In this document: positions 49,247 to 60,016 of the stretch, one piece after another | Layout of the letters: every line of letters begins with the position of its first letter | Position numbering within the stretch: the stretch's first letter is position 1 | NCBI GenBank assembly: GCA_030685235.1 | Contig: MU839202.1 | Location: 62,001 to 126,000, forward strand | Length of the DNA: 64,000 nucleotides | Source of the DNA: Copromyces sp. CBS 386.78 | Lineage: Eukaryota; Ascomycota; Sordariomycetes; Sordariales; Sordariaceae | Direction: 5' to 3' | Made by a program: the position numbers and the translations under genes | Notes under the pieces: generated by a model | Told to the model about the DNA's origin: nothing | Database searches by the model: none | Seen by the model: only the letters and a program-made list of their open reading frames with translations

Positions 49247-49773
49247 CTGAGAGCACCTCGTTTCCCCCGTGTGAACTTCAGTTAATGGATTTCATTCCTT
49301 ATTGTATGTTGATGTGTTGTTAGCCCACTCTCTTGACAACTGAGAAACTCTCAATGAAGCCCGGGTCCCGCCGCTAGTATGGAGTAAACATAATGGTCTA
49401 TTGCTCCTGTCAGTCGCTCGTCACACAAACCAGAACTACCACAGCAATTGCATGTGATCCAAACCCATCTCTCTTTCGGCTCTCTCCTACTCTATGTCGT
49501 TGAACGTTTTGGTTGTACACACAAAGGGAATAATCCTAGTCTCTTGCTCGTGGGGGAAATCTCCGCGGCTCCGTATCGTTTGTCTGGGTCTCGGGGTCTT
49601 GGTCTTTGGCGCATCGCGGCTCCTCTAGCATTGTCTTATGTCTCTTTCGCTCTCCCCGAACCTAAGAATGACAAGACATCCCTTTCTTTTCCCATTCGCC
49701 GTCTCCTCCAATACCGAGTACTCCGAACCAAGCCTTTTGATCTTCCTACTCTCCCTTTTTCCAATTGACCGAC
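49247..49773. other. Convergent 3' intergenic region
   Basis: Between the ends of the membrane-protein gene (plus) and MIC10 (minus). It holds presumed 3' UTRs only; no gene is seen. Confidence 0.5.
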
Positions 49774-50197
49774 TTAAGCCTGGGCACGGATGTCCCTGGC
49801 GGCCTGCTTCAGGCTGCTGTTGCACTCCTCATACGCGCGGCCGGCACCGAAACCGACGCCGACGAAGGCGGGCCACGCCCTCCGCTTGAAGACGAGGACG
49901 GAGAAGACGACACCGAAGCCGAGACCGAGGGTGGACTTGATGAGGAGATTAGAGAGGCAGCGGTCCCACTAGCAAACGACACCATTATGTTAGCAAGCCG
50001 ATGGAACAGTCGCAGATGAAGCTATCCAGACGGGACCCAATGCGGGGCTTTGCGCCCAAGGCTGTGGGAGGTTCGAGTCCGAGCAATTGTGTGATTGGGG
50101 GGAAGCTCACCTTCTCGTTGAGAAGGGCCTCGCTGACGGGACGCGCAATGGCGCTCGAGGCGGGAGCGGCCGCGGGGGAAGAGGTCGAGTCGGACAT
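49774..50197 (-). CDS. MIC10: MICOS complex subunit Mic10 (93 aa)
   Basis: Core MICOS subunit of the inner mitochondrial membrane that bends the membrane at crista junctions by oligomerising. Exons 50111-50197 (MSDSTSSPAAAPASSAIARP...) and 49774-49968, separated by a 142-nt intron at 49969-50110 (donor GTGAGC, acceptor TGCTAG). The second exon carries the family core: WDRCLSNLLIKSTLGLGFGV, a first membrane hairpin segment with the G-x-G-x motif, then AWPAFVGVGFGAGRAYEECN, the second segment with the GxGxGxG motif. Length and motifs match fungal and animal Mic10/MINOS1. The Ala/Ser-rich N-terminus faces the intermembrane space in the family. Each exon is short, so the gene is easily overlooked. 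Confidence 0.95.
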
Positions 50198-50938
50198 GGT
50201 GATGATGTGTGGGTTTTGGGTGGAATTTGAAGCTCTCTGCAGGCAAGGAAGTCAGAAGGAGGCGCGCGAAATCGAGAAAGTTGGACGAGGCACAATGGTT
50301 GGTTGCAGCTTGTTAGCGAACTATGCTTGGTCTGTTAAGCTAGTAGACCTGAGACACGGCAGCTACAGGTCCTGCCCGTAGCTGTATCTTGGCTATGACA
50401 TAGCATGGGCATAGCCGGTCGACAGCTACCTCTGCGTTAAGCTAAGGCGGGCATAATGGACAGATAGATGCTGTAAGTTGAGATGGAAGACGACGTACAT
50501 ACCTAATGTAGATGCGTAGCGCGAGTGAGTGACCTCTGGACGAGGGTGGAGCAGCAGACGAAGGAAAGATGAACAAGCGACCTTAAACTGTTAGCAGCAG
50601 ACGTCGATGATGTTCCTATTTTCCCTCGGGAGATGTTCCCACTTCCCAGGCCCCCAGCAAGTGCATCAATTGGTGCCTTTTCGTCCTCCTTCGGCTGTCT
50701 CCGTCGTCACCCGAAGGCGGTGACCAGCTATCCAGGCTTGGCGCAATTGACTTTCCTGACGCGGGTGGGTCCCAGCCAGAATTGGGACGGCAGAATCTTG
50801 GGAAATTTTGCAGATGGCGCTGGGGCGGTCAACAGTAACACAGCTACACCTTCCACTAACACTTTGTCAACCAGCACTCTTTCTCGGTTCGTCGCAACAT
50901 GCATTTTGGCTTTTGAGATACCCAATTTCTACTTCAAA
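50198..50938. other. Divergent promoter region between MIC10 and URB2
   Basis: About 740 nt between head-to-head starts contains both promoters. A 113-codon plus frame (50633-50974) overlaps the URB2 start in another frame and has no domain. Nothing else is seen. Confidence 0.5.
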
Positions 50939-53900
50939 ATGGGTGTAAAGAACGCAGAGATTAGGGTAAGTTAACAGGCTTTTACACTGACAGCTTACCA
51001 ACCCCAATCATATAGAACACTTCCGCTAACACCACCGTCATCACCACCCATAGATTACAGGCGAGGTCGCCCTCATCAAGACCATCCGCGCGCTCGACGA
51101 CGGCAGCGCCGACACCATCGGCCAAAGACTCGAGACAGTATGGAGCACATTATCGAAACACAGGGGAGGTAGCTTCCATGCTGCCGAGGAAATGCTGCTG
51201 CGATGGCTTCTAAAGAACATGTCTGGATCCGCCGCCATCAACGACCAAGTCCGACGCTTTCCTCTATCCTGGAACATCATGGGTGCAGTCTTCGCCTGGA
51301 TCCCGCTTTTCTCCCTAGCAAAGTCGCTAGCCGATCGACGATTTATTGCTGTCTTGCAACAGACCCTTAAGGACATCTCGACACCACAGAGGGAGGCGGC
51401 GCAGAGCAAGAAGGGAGGCTCAGACGTTGAGATGAAGGACGCCACATCAGATGAGACTACCCACAAGTCGAGGAAACGAAAACGGACGACAGCCGCGAAA
51501 TTCGACCTCACAAGTCAGCAACAAGTCGCAGGATGCCTTCAAACTGCCGAGGCTGTCTTTGAAGCCCTCCGAATTCTTCTATCACGATGCGACATCAAGT
51601 CAACCGACGGGCTGCCGAGTAACCGTATGGGTGCCGAACACATCAAGTCGCTCTTCTCTTCCTCTGCTTCGGATGTTATGCAGATGCTGGTCCCAGTCCT
51701 TTCCACCTGCAACTTTGCCGCCGAGAGTGACGAGCTCGAGTCGTCCAAGGAACAAAGCACATGGATGTCCACCTTCTGCACGCTTTGGGACCTCCACCTC
51801 CAAGGTCCCGAAGATGCCTCGGCCGTCGCTGTCTCGCTGTCTGGCTTGGGCGCACATCTCCTCAGCAAATTGACGGCCACACCGCGCCACCCATCCCTTA
51901 CGATCGACGCCACCGTACAAGACCAATGGGCTCGGGACCTCCGTCGCTTCCTCACACGAAACATGATTCTCCCTGCACGAGCGGCTTTCCTGAACAACCG
52001 GGCTCAGGATGTCATCCAAGTCGCTACCCAGATGTCTTCCGACTTCGCCTCTACCAACTACCCTGTTCTCTTCGACCTCGTCACTAGGGCACCGCGTGTG
52101 CTAAGCGAAAAGGCGACAAAGAAGGATTACGAGGAATGGATACAGGCTGTCTTTGATGGGATCTTGGTAGCTTTGAAGGGTGCGGACGCTAGCCAGAGCC
52201 AACCTGCTGTTGAAGCTGTCCTGGAAATGGCGGCAGACCAGCAGCTCCCTCTATCAGCTGAGAGCTTGCGCTCCGTGTGCAAGGCCTATGGGCTTCAGGG
52301 GGACAAGCTTAACTGGAAGCTCCATCTTGCCATTGCTAAGCTCAACCCGGATGTGTTCTTGGTTACTCAAGAAGGACAGGCGCTTCTCGACCAGGCCCTT
52401 GCGCATACTTTCTGCACTAGGGAGAAGGAGGCGGAGAAGTTCGACAAGGCGACCGAGTTCCTCATCCACCTAGTCAATGGCCATGCTCGGGCTCGTGACC
52501 TGCAAGGATTTATCAAGACATGGCTCACATACCTTGATAAGAACGAGCCAAGCGGGTTTCCTTGGACAAGTAGCCAACTGGCGAACGCCGTGGCGGAAAC
52601 CGCTGAACAGTCTCTTACTGTCGGCCAGTTGGTAGATATTCTCAACTGGGTCGATGAGCAAAAGACGAAGCCAAAGGGTGTCAAGACGGTCATTCTTGCG
52701 GCTATCGCAAATGGGCTCTCTCTGGAGGCATACATCGATGCTGCCAACATGCGCACATTTGGAATCGCATCCAGTGAAAAGTTCGAGAAGAAGGAGAAGT
52801 CCGTCATCTCTACCGCTCGGTGGACTGTTGCTGAAAAGGCCATCAGCCGGGCGACGGTAGCAGATGCCAAGTCTGTCTGGGGAAGCGTGCACTCGGACGT
52901 AAAGTCTACGCTCAAGCGTTCGGAAACGTATTCTTCAGAGGCTTTCGCTGCCTTCAAGTGTTGCGCGTCAGCTTGGGTGAAGCTCGCTGACGATGAGGAT
53001 GCAGCCTCTCTGACTAGCTCTTTTGTTGACAAGCTGGACAAAAACGATGATACCAAGGGTGCCGTTAGCAAGAGCTCCTACACGACTTGGATCCTCGAAG
53101 GATGCCCTCACCTGGTCAGCCTCTTGACAAAGAGGCAATCCGCTTTCCCACCAACACTAATCAACGCCCTTACTCCTTCTGAAAAGGACGAAAGCCAGAC
53201 TCTGGATAGTGTCCAGGCTTTGGCCCAACAGATTCTGGAGAACCAGAACATTGTTGGCAACGAGAAGGTTATTGGTGGACTGGTTGATAAGACCATCTCG
53301 CTCATCGAGACCCCCAAGAGCCCGGAGTCTTTGATTGTGGCGAGAGGCGCGATACAGCTTTTGCTTGAGGTGCCTATGGAGGCAATCACCAGACACCAGA
53401 GAGAATCCGCCATGAGGAGGCTGGTCTCGCAGGCCAAGAAGGTTGTGGATAAGCCTAAGCATGTTGATGCTCAGTATTGGTCACTTGTGCTGAGCTTGAT
53501 GACCAAGCTTATGTCAAGGCCCACGTTCTACGAGGATATGAAGTTCGACGACCTGGAGACCGCTGGCAGGTGTATCCGGAAGATTTACAAGAAGTCCGAA
53601 GAAAAGGGGTCAACAGAGACTATCCTCCAAGAGCGCGAGGATTATCGTCTCTTGGAGGCGTTAGCTACGTCAACCATACGGTACGTCAAATCTGAAATGG
53701 TCTGCTACTATGGTATACTAACATGACTACAGGCAAATGTGTGTTGCCAATCCCGAGGAGCGTGAAAATGCTTATATCGCCAATGCCTTGACCGTGCTCA
53801 AGTCCGAATGTGAAGAGGCTTACATCGCGCCGCGTCTCGTGTTGCTGCGTGCGTTTATCTCCGTGGCCAAGGAGAACGAAAAGACCAAGGGTGAAGCAGA

Positions 53901-55236
53901 CTCTCTTGACCTGCTTTCTGCGGTCAAGCCCATTATTATGTCCAAGAAGTGGCGTGGAAAGAAGCTACTGCCCTTGCTGTTGGCTTTGGAAGCCACAGAT
54001 GTCCTGGAAGCTAAGGTCGTCAAGAAGAAGTTCTCTTCTGCAGTTGAAACCCTGCTCAAGGCTAGCAACTGGCTCCTTGAACATGGTTACCAAGCTGGCT
54101 GGGAAGTTCGCACCTTCATCGCAAAGCACTTCAGGGAAGAGCTGGGCGCGCCTCTTAAGATCGCTACCGACGCTCAACCGGTAGCTGACGGCAGTGACGA
54201 AGAGGGCAATGCCAGTGAGAAGCCAGGCTCGGTGGCCGCAGCCTTCGAGAAGCTCTCAGTGCTGGAGTACGTCGATGTCGTTGTCAACAGCGTCGACCAA
54301 GACACCAAGCTCGGCTACCTCAAGGAGCTCCTCCTCGAGGAAAGCGAGACCTCGTGCGCCAGCAGTCGCCTCCTTATCGTGGAGAGGCTGATACAGCACA
54401 TTAGCGGCTCTCGCCCACCTGTCCGGGAAGCGAACGACCCCTCGCAGGGCCAATTCGACCTAGCCCACGCCCACACCCTTCTCTGCAGCCGACTATCCCA
54501 CACCACCGCCTCGCCAGCACAGTTCATCCAGATCGCCAAGATCGTCCACCTCCTCCTCGACAAGAAGGCCCAATGCATGACACAATGGAACGTCGACTCA
54601 ACTCTCAGCGCCGTATCCGCCATTGCTTCCGACGTCTCGTCCACCACCATGCTCACCACCGTGCCCAAGACGTACGAATCCCTCTGCCACCTCGTCGAAA
54701 TCGTCATCAAGCGTCATAGAAAGCGTCTAGACGGCCACTTCCACATCTTGATCCCCACATTGCAATCCCTCCTCCGCCGCCTCATATCTTCCTCCTCCTC
54801 CACCTCTACCAGCCCCTCGCTCCTCTCGGATTCAACAAAGGAACAACATGCCAAGCTTTTGTCGAGGCTCTTGACGTTGATTACCGAACCAACCGTTGCT
54901 TCTGTTTCCTCCCGCTCTGCTGCTTCTAAAGATGTTGAACATCACAACAACCACCATAGCCAACAACCTCTGGACAGCGAAAAAGACAAAGCCAAGCGCT
55001 ACGCCGGCCAGCACATGTACCTGGTGCTGATGGCGTACGTGAAGCTACAGCTGGAGTTTGTGGTCCCGCTAGTGGTCAGGGAGCAGCTGGAGACGGGCAT
55101 GTTTAGCATTGTGGATATCACGCCCGCGGAGGGCGAGTTGAGGATCATGAACGATGGGATGGATCCGAGTGGACGGGTGATTTTTAGGGAGATGTATAAA
55201 CGGTGGGAGAGGTTTGGGAAGTGGTCTGGTGTGTAA
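50939..55236 (+). CDS. URB2: Nucleolar 27S pre-rRNA processing factor Urb2/Npa2
   Basis: Urb2 takes part in early 60S subunit assembly in the nucleolus. Three exons give 1385 aa: a 27-nt first coding exon (50939-50965, MGVKNAEIR), 51054-53680 and 53733-55236. Splices are GTAAGT...CCATAG and GTACGT...CTACAG (with a CTAAC branch site), and both keep frame. The protein is a long alpha-helical repeat-like chain; an acidic/basic patch (SKKGGSDVEMKDA, KSRKRKRT) near residues 115-145 may be nuclear targeting. The C-terminal 230 residues form the conserved Urb2/Npa2 domain, with KRYAGQHMYLVLMAYVKLQL and the end MYKRWERFGKWSGV. Family assignment rests mainly on this C-terminal block and on total length. 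MIC10 lies head-to-head and CDC123 tail-to-tail. Confidence 0.88.
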
Positions 55237-55474
55237 CCAATTGGGTTTGGGAAGGGTTTTGGAAAGGTGTTGTAGGATTGCATTGTATTGTATTTGTGTA
55301 TATACGGATGGAAAAGATACCAATTTTAAGTAGTGTTTTGCAAACCTAACCTAACCTGAGATGCATTTTGCGTTCGCTTTCGGTTGCTTTGATATACCTA
55401 AATTGAATGAGATGACGCTTTTTATTAGCCTTTAACTAACCTAAATCCTTGATTCCCAGAGGATCTGCAATGAA

Positions 55475-56902
55475 TCAGCTGCTAGGACCACCTCCCCTTT
55501 GCTCCTGTAACCTCTGCCACTCCCTAGCAAACTCCCTCATGCCCCCTTCGCCCGCCATACTAGCATCTACCACATCCTTCGGCATCTTATGCGCCGAATA
55601 CTGCGGCGAGCTAAAGTTATACGCAGCTGGATCATCCTGCTCCACCAACCTCAACTCAACCTCGTACTCCTCCTCTTCCTGCTCCTCGTCATCCTCTGTC
55701 GTGTCATTATCGAAGTCATCATCAATGTCGTCTTCTTCTTCTGGTTCCGTAAGGTTATCATCGCCACCAGCAGCAGCTCTAGCCCTGGTCGTGGAGAACC
55801 GCAATCTAACAGTCCTCTCCGGCTTTTGACTTGTAGTCGACTCCGCTCTCCCCAAAACCGGTATCCTCACCTCCGTCTCCAACAACTCCTCCCACCCAAA
55901 CAGAATCGTATCCGTCCTCGGCGCCCAGGGATTAATATCAATCAATCTCGCCCTGGCCAATCTACTCCTCGCCTCCGACGTCTCATCCGCATCACTATCC
56001 TCGCTCTCCGAATCCGATCTATACGCGGCCTCGGGGATATACACGTCGAAGCAAAAGGACGAATCGGGAAAAGTGTACTTGAGCTTGGTATTAAACAGCT
56101 CGCGACAGCGCGCGATGATGGCGGGGCGGAGATTCCGTAAAAAGGCGTAGTAGTTGAGGTCCCGCTGGGTGATGGCGATTAGGTTGCGGTCTTTGACGAA
56201 GCAGCGGAATTCGAGAGAGGGGAGGGGGGAGAAGAAGGAGCGGAGGACGAGGACGGGGGTGAAGCCCTGGGGTTGTTGCGCCGACGCGGAGGGTGATTGT
56301 GTTGAGGAGGAGGGGAAGCAATCGTCAAAGGCGTGGTCGAGATCGTGGCTGATGAAGGACGAGGACTTCAAAAGGATGTAGATGTCGTTGGCCGAGGTGC
56401 ACTTCACCGTGTTGGGGTGGCGCGAGATCCATGTCGCGTCCTTGGGCGAGGACCAGTTGAGTTTGGGGGCGACAGCGCCGCCGAGGGCTTTGATGGCTGC
56501 GTTGATGGCGTTGTGCAGGTCGGGGAAGCGCTTGTTGGGGGGCAGCTTGGCGGGGGTTGAGTCCTCGTCATCCGAGTCGGAGTCGTTGTCGGCGTCGCCG
56601 GGGTTGCGCGGAGGTGCGGGAATCTCGGAGGAGGGAACGGTGGGCTCCCAGTCATCGTCGTCGGAGTCGTTCTCGTTGCCAGGCTCGTCGTCGGCCAGGA
56701 TTATGCCGTCTTCGCGGATGTAGGAGACGAAATCGCGACTGAGCGGGATCACGCGCGAGCGGATGCAGGAGGTGCGGTACTTGGGGAACCAGTAATCGTA
56801 GGAGCAGTGGAGGATATGGTCCCGCGTGACGGGGGGGAAGGCAATTTGGCCATCTTGTTGCGGCGCGTTGGCGGCTTCCAGGATGCCTTCGAGAGCAGGC
56901 AT
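55475..56902 (-). CDS. CDC123: Cell division cycle protein 123 (D123 family), eIF2 assembly chaperone
   Basis: Cdc123 is an ATP-grasp protein that joins eIF2-alpha and eIF2-gamma, so it controls translation initiation. Intronless gene of 475 aa from ATG 56902 (MPALEGILEA). Conserved D123 blocks: ILHCSYDYWFPKYR near residue 30; PKLNWSSPKDATWISRHPNT near 150; LRSFFSPLPSLEFRCFVKDR near 222; and DINPWAPRTDTILFGWEELL near 325, the metal/ATP-binding part. Fungal-type acidic inserts lie near residues 75-115 and 375-410. The tail (YNFSSPQYSAHKMPKDVVDA) matches the family C-terminus. Only 238 nt separate its stop from that of URB2, which is convergent. Confidence 0.93.
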   Translation of the reverse strand: MPALEGILEAANAPQQDGQIAFPPVTRDHILHCSYDYWFPKYRTSCIRSRVIPLSRDFVSYIREDGIILADDEPGNENDSDDDDWEPTVPSSEIPAPPRNPGDADNDSDSDDEDSTPAKLPPNKRFPDLHNAINAAIKALGGAVAPKLNWSSPKDATWISRHPNTVKCTSANDIYILLKSSSFISHDLDHAFDDCFPSSSTQSPSASAQQPQGFTPVLVLRSFFSPLPSLEFRCFVKDRNLIAITQRDLNYYAFLRNLRPAIIARCRELFNTKLKYTFPDSSFCFDVYIPEAAYRSDSESEDSDADETSEARSRLARARLIDINPWAPRTDTILFGWEELLETEVRIPVLGRAESTTSQKPERTVRLRFSTTRARAAAGGDDNLTEPEEEDDIDDDFDNDTTEDDEEQEEEEYEVELRLVEQDDPAAYNFSSPQYSAHKMPKDVVDASMAGEGGMREFAREWQRLQEQRGGGPSS

Positions 56903-57413
56903 GGTGGTCGAGGAGAGTGGGGAGTCTAGATCTGTTCTCGGAGTTGCGCAAGAGGTGTTAAAGGCCGGATAGAGCTAGAGAGCAGTTGAAGATGCTCCAG
57001 ATGACGCAGAAGGAGTGCTGCAATGTAGATAGCTAAAATATGGAAAAGAAGGATGTCAATAAATCGAGTCACTGACAGATTCGCTGCGGGGCAAATGCTG
57101 AACTTTGGAATTACCTAAAATCCAACCGACAGCGAAAGGGACTGCAAAGAAAATCGCACCCCGCAGGGTCAAGAATACATAGTACCTAGGTTCGAGAACG
57201 TCTGTGCCCCGCTCACCGGATGACTCCACATTCTAGGCTGAATCCACAATTCTGCCGGCGCACTCCAACTGTCAAACTCTCACCGCCTTCAGTTAGCCTT
57301 GGCTCAATTGATCACCGCCCAGGACTGGGCCAGCTGCTATCTTCCCTTTTGCATCATCATCATCAACAACAACAACAACAACACAACGGCTATATTCCCG
57401 AAACTGACCAACA
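56903..57413. other. Divergent promoter region between CDC123 and CWC21
   Basis: About 510 nt between head-to-head genes. A short (CAT/CAA)n repeat at 57350-57383 lies in the CWC21 leader. No other feature is recognised. Confidence 0.5.
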
Positions 57414-58516
57414 ATGTCCGATAACGTCGGTCTTTCCACGCCGCGTGGTAGCGGTACCTCCGGCTATGTCCAGCGTAACCTCGCCCACTTACTCCGTCCG
57501 CGCGACAACTTCCAGTACCCACCCAAGGACTTTGACAGCCTAAAACATCAACCGCGCCAGCCAGACAAGGGCCTCCTCGAGCATGATCGCAAGCGCGAAG
57601 TCGAAGTGAAGGTTTTCGAATTGCGCGACAAGTTGGAAGAAGAAGGGTAAGTCGCTTTCGGTCTTATTTTCAGCAACCTCAACTTGCTAACACCAGTGAC
57701 AGTGTCGAAGAAGATGAAATCGAATCCCGCTGCGACGAACTCCGCCAGAAACTCCTCGCCGAAATGGAGCGCAACCAAAACAGCCGCGGTGCGCCCTCCG
57801 GTCCCCGCAAAAACTTGAAGATGCATCAGGTCCACGAGCTAGCCGATGCCAAGATCAAGGAGAGCGAGCGGTTGCGCCAGGCGCTTAAGATCAGCCGGGA
57901 CTACCAGGAGGGAAGCCACTGGAAGAAGCAGGAGGAGAGGCTGAAGGGCGCGGTTGAGCGTGACGCAAACGGTGGCAGCAGCAGCAGTATGGGGCCCCCG
58001 CCCGCACCAACTGGGCCCTCTGGCGGCAATGACCGTGGTGGCGATCGTGATCGTGGCCGTGGTCGTGGTCATGGCCGCAGGGATACGGACGAGGGCAGAC
58101 TTAATTCTAGTAGGGAGCGCCGCGCTCTTCCCAGGGATTGGGACAGGCCGCCAACTCCGAGAGGAAGGGGTGGCAGAGGTGGCAGAGGAGGGCGGGAGAG
58201 GGAGGTTGACAGCTACCGAGGTGCCGCTGGAGGTGGTAGGGACAGGAGCAGGAGCAGGAGTCCTATCAGGGAGAGGAGTCGCACAAGGAGCCCAGTCAGG
58301 GATAGGAGCCGGTCTAGAAGCCCGGTGAGGGAGAGGAGCCTGAGCAGGGGCAGGAGCCGCAGCAGGAGCCACAGTCGGAGTCGGAGCCCACCCCGTAGAA
58401 GGGCTGTGGACAGCCAGGGTCGCAGCCCGAGCCGAAGCAGGAGCAGGAGCTACAGCCGGTCTCCGGAGAGGGATCGGTATCGGGAGAAGTATAGGGATCG
58501 TGATGACCGCGATTAG
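57414..58516 (+). CDS. CWC21: Pre-mRNA splicing factor Cwc21 (SRRM2-like) with RS domain
   Basis: Cwc21 binds Prp8 and the catalytic spliceosome; the human relative is SRm300/SRRM2. Exons 57414-57646 and 57703-58516 (intron GTAAGT...GACAG with CTAAC) give 348 aa. The N-terminus [20 protein letters not shown] is the conserved Cwc21 opening. The cwf21 helix pair spans about residues 50-105 ([20 protein letters not shown], then [16 protein letters not shown]). After a Gly/Arg-rich stretch ([20 protein letters not shown]), the last 100 residues are RS/SR dipeptides, much longer than the yeast protein and closer to the SRRM2 layout. The family call is firm. It is transcribed divergently from CDC123. 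Confidence 0.94.
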
Positions 58517-59382
58517 CTTTGCGGCGGAGAAGGAGACTCGAATGGGCCGGCAATCAAAAGCTACCAGGGCTGGACAAGAACAAACACGAACGACACTGAC
58601 TCGAACCGGCGTGATACCTAGAAAGCATTTCGGGGCTTACGATAAATTTCCCTTGTCCACAATAGGAGTTACGGCGTTCAATACGGAAGAGTGCTTTTGG
58701 GCGGATCAAAATCAAGATCAAGTAGGTCGGGAATCAGCCAAAGACAAAAGACTGTGCGTTTAGGTACGATTAAAGGATGCTCACTCTAAGACTACGTAAA
58801 GAGAGAGAGTTACCCGTATTATCCGACATATACATGAATCCCAATTATTTTTCAGTCTGGCCAGACGGACATTGACCTCGGCATTCGAGCGGGGAGAGGA
58901 CCAACCAACCATCTCTTACGAGTAGACGGCCGACCGGTGTGAGAACGAGAAGCACATGCGATTTTAGATACTTCCAACTCGCTCAACAACTTGTACATCG
59001 GCTTCAGAGGTACATGATCTACGACACAAATCCCATACAGCATTAACTGTGTACTTGAAGTACTTGGGATACCATATCTCCTACTCGGGGGGGGGGGGGG
59101 GGGGGGGGAAGGACAGATGGGGCGCACAGTGTAAGACAACGAACGGAAAGCGTGAGCGGACTTCCCCGTGGTCGTATCTAGAGTACACTACTGCACGCCA
59201 TCCAACACACTACCGGATCACTCTGCAGTAAATTTGCAGAAAGCGGGTGAGCTAGCTATAAGTGGTTGAGACAGGATGTAAGTTATTGGGTCAGAAATCT
59301 GGGGACGACGAGGTGGTGGGTGGCCATGATGAGTTTTACCCAGTGGTTGAATGGTGTCTACGTATTAGCGTAACACAGTCAA
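58517..59382. other. Intergenic region downstream of CWC21, with a 22-nt poly-G run
   Basis: Presumed 3' UTR of CWC21 and spacer DNA up to the MITE. A homopolymer of 22 G's occupies 59087-59108. No gene is recognised. Confidence 0.6.
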
Positions 59383-59816
59383 TTTAGTAAGAGCGACTCT
59401 ACTCGCACCGTAGGGAAACTCTATTCGGACCGTAAAACGAAAAGAAAATCTAAAGTTTCTCTATAGGTAAAGGCGCTCTAAGTACGCAAATTAGACTAGA
59501 TTTTTCCTTATTTTTTTCTTTATTTTCCAAGCCTCATATCATTTGTCTACGCCGTATATACAGTCTTAAACTCGAAGGTGCTTAGAATTATTAAAATTTA
59601 AGACTACTAAAGTTAAATATAAGAAAAACCTAGCCGATTTAAGAGCGGCAAGAGGCTTAGAGTAGATTGAAAAATCTATGAAAATTCAAGAAGTATTTTA
59701 GTCCTACTTCTATCTTTATATACTTTATTTTCACCGAAATAAACGTAGAAGTTTAAATTTTATTTACGGTGCGAATAGAGTTTCCCTACGGTGCGAGTAG
59801 AGTCGCTCTTTAGTAA
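59383..59816. mobile_element. MITE with 46-bp TIRs and 8-bp target site duplication (element 59391-59808)
   Basis: The 418-bp element has inverted ends at 59391-59436 and 59763-59808 that match at 45 of 46 positions; the outermost bases are GAGCGACTCTACTCGCACCG. The identical 8-mer TTTAGTAA flanks both sides (59383-59390 and 59809-59816), a perfect target duplication. Each inverted end contains two direct copies of ACTCTAYTCGCACCGTA, possible transposase-binding sites. The interior is very AT-rich and has no coding frame. The 8-bp duplication points to the hAT superfamily (inference). The near-identical ends suggest fairly recent insertion or conservation; the AT-rich interior might reflect repeat-induced point mutation, common in this fungal group. 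Confidence 0.93.
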
Positions 59817-60016
59817 AGTCCCCCTACTCTGTAGCATATCCAGTCTCCATTTCAGTTTTTTACGGCGCGTCATGCAGGTGTGTTGATGCGGCTCTGTCCC
59901 CTCCCCATTTGTTGACAACACCTCCACCCCACTCACTATACTTCGGAAACGTCAAGCATCAGTATAGGGTCCAGTGACTCGTATCCACAATCTTAGTCCT
60001 CGCTACAAATTTCAAC

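Noticed and set aside
50060..50090. GGTTCGAGTCC-like tRNA T-arm inside the MIC10 intron
   Set aside because: The flanking bases do not form a T stem, and no matching D arm, anticodon arm or acceptor stem exists.
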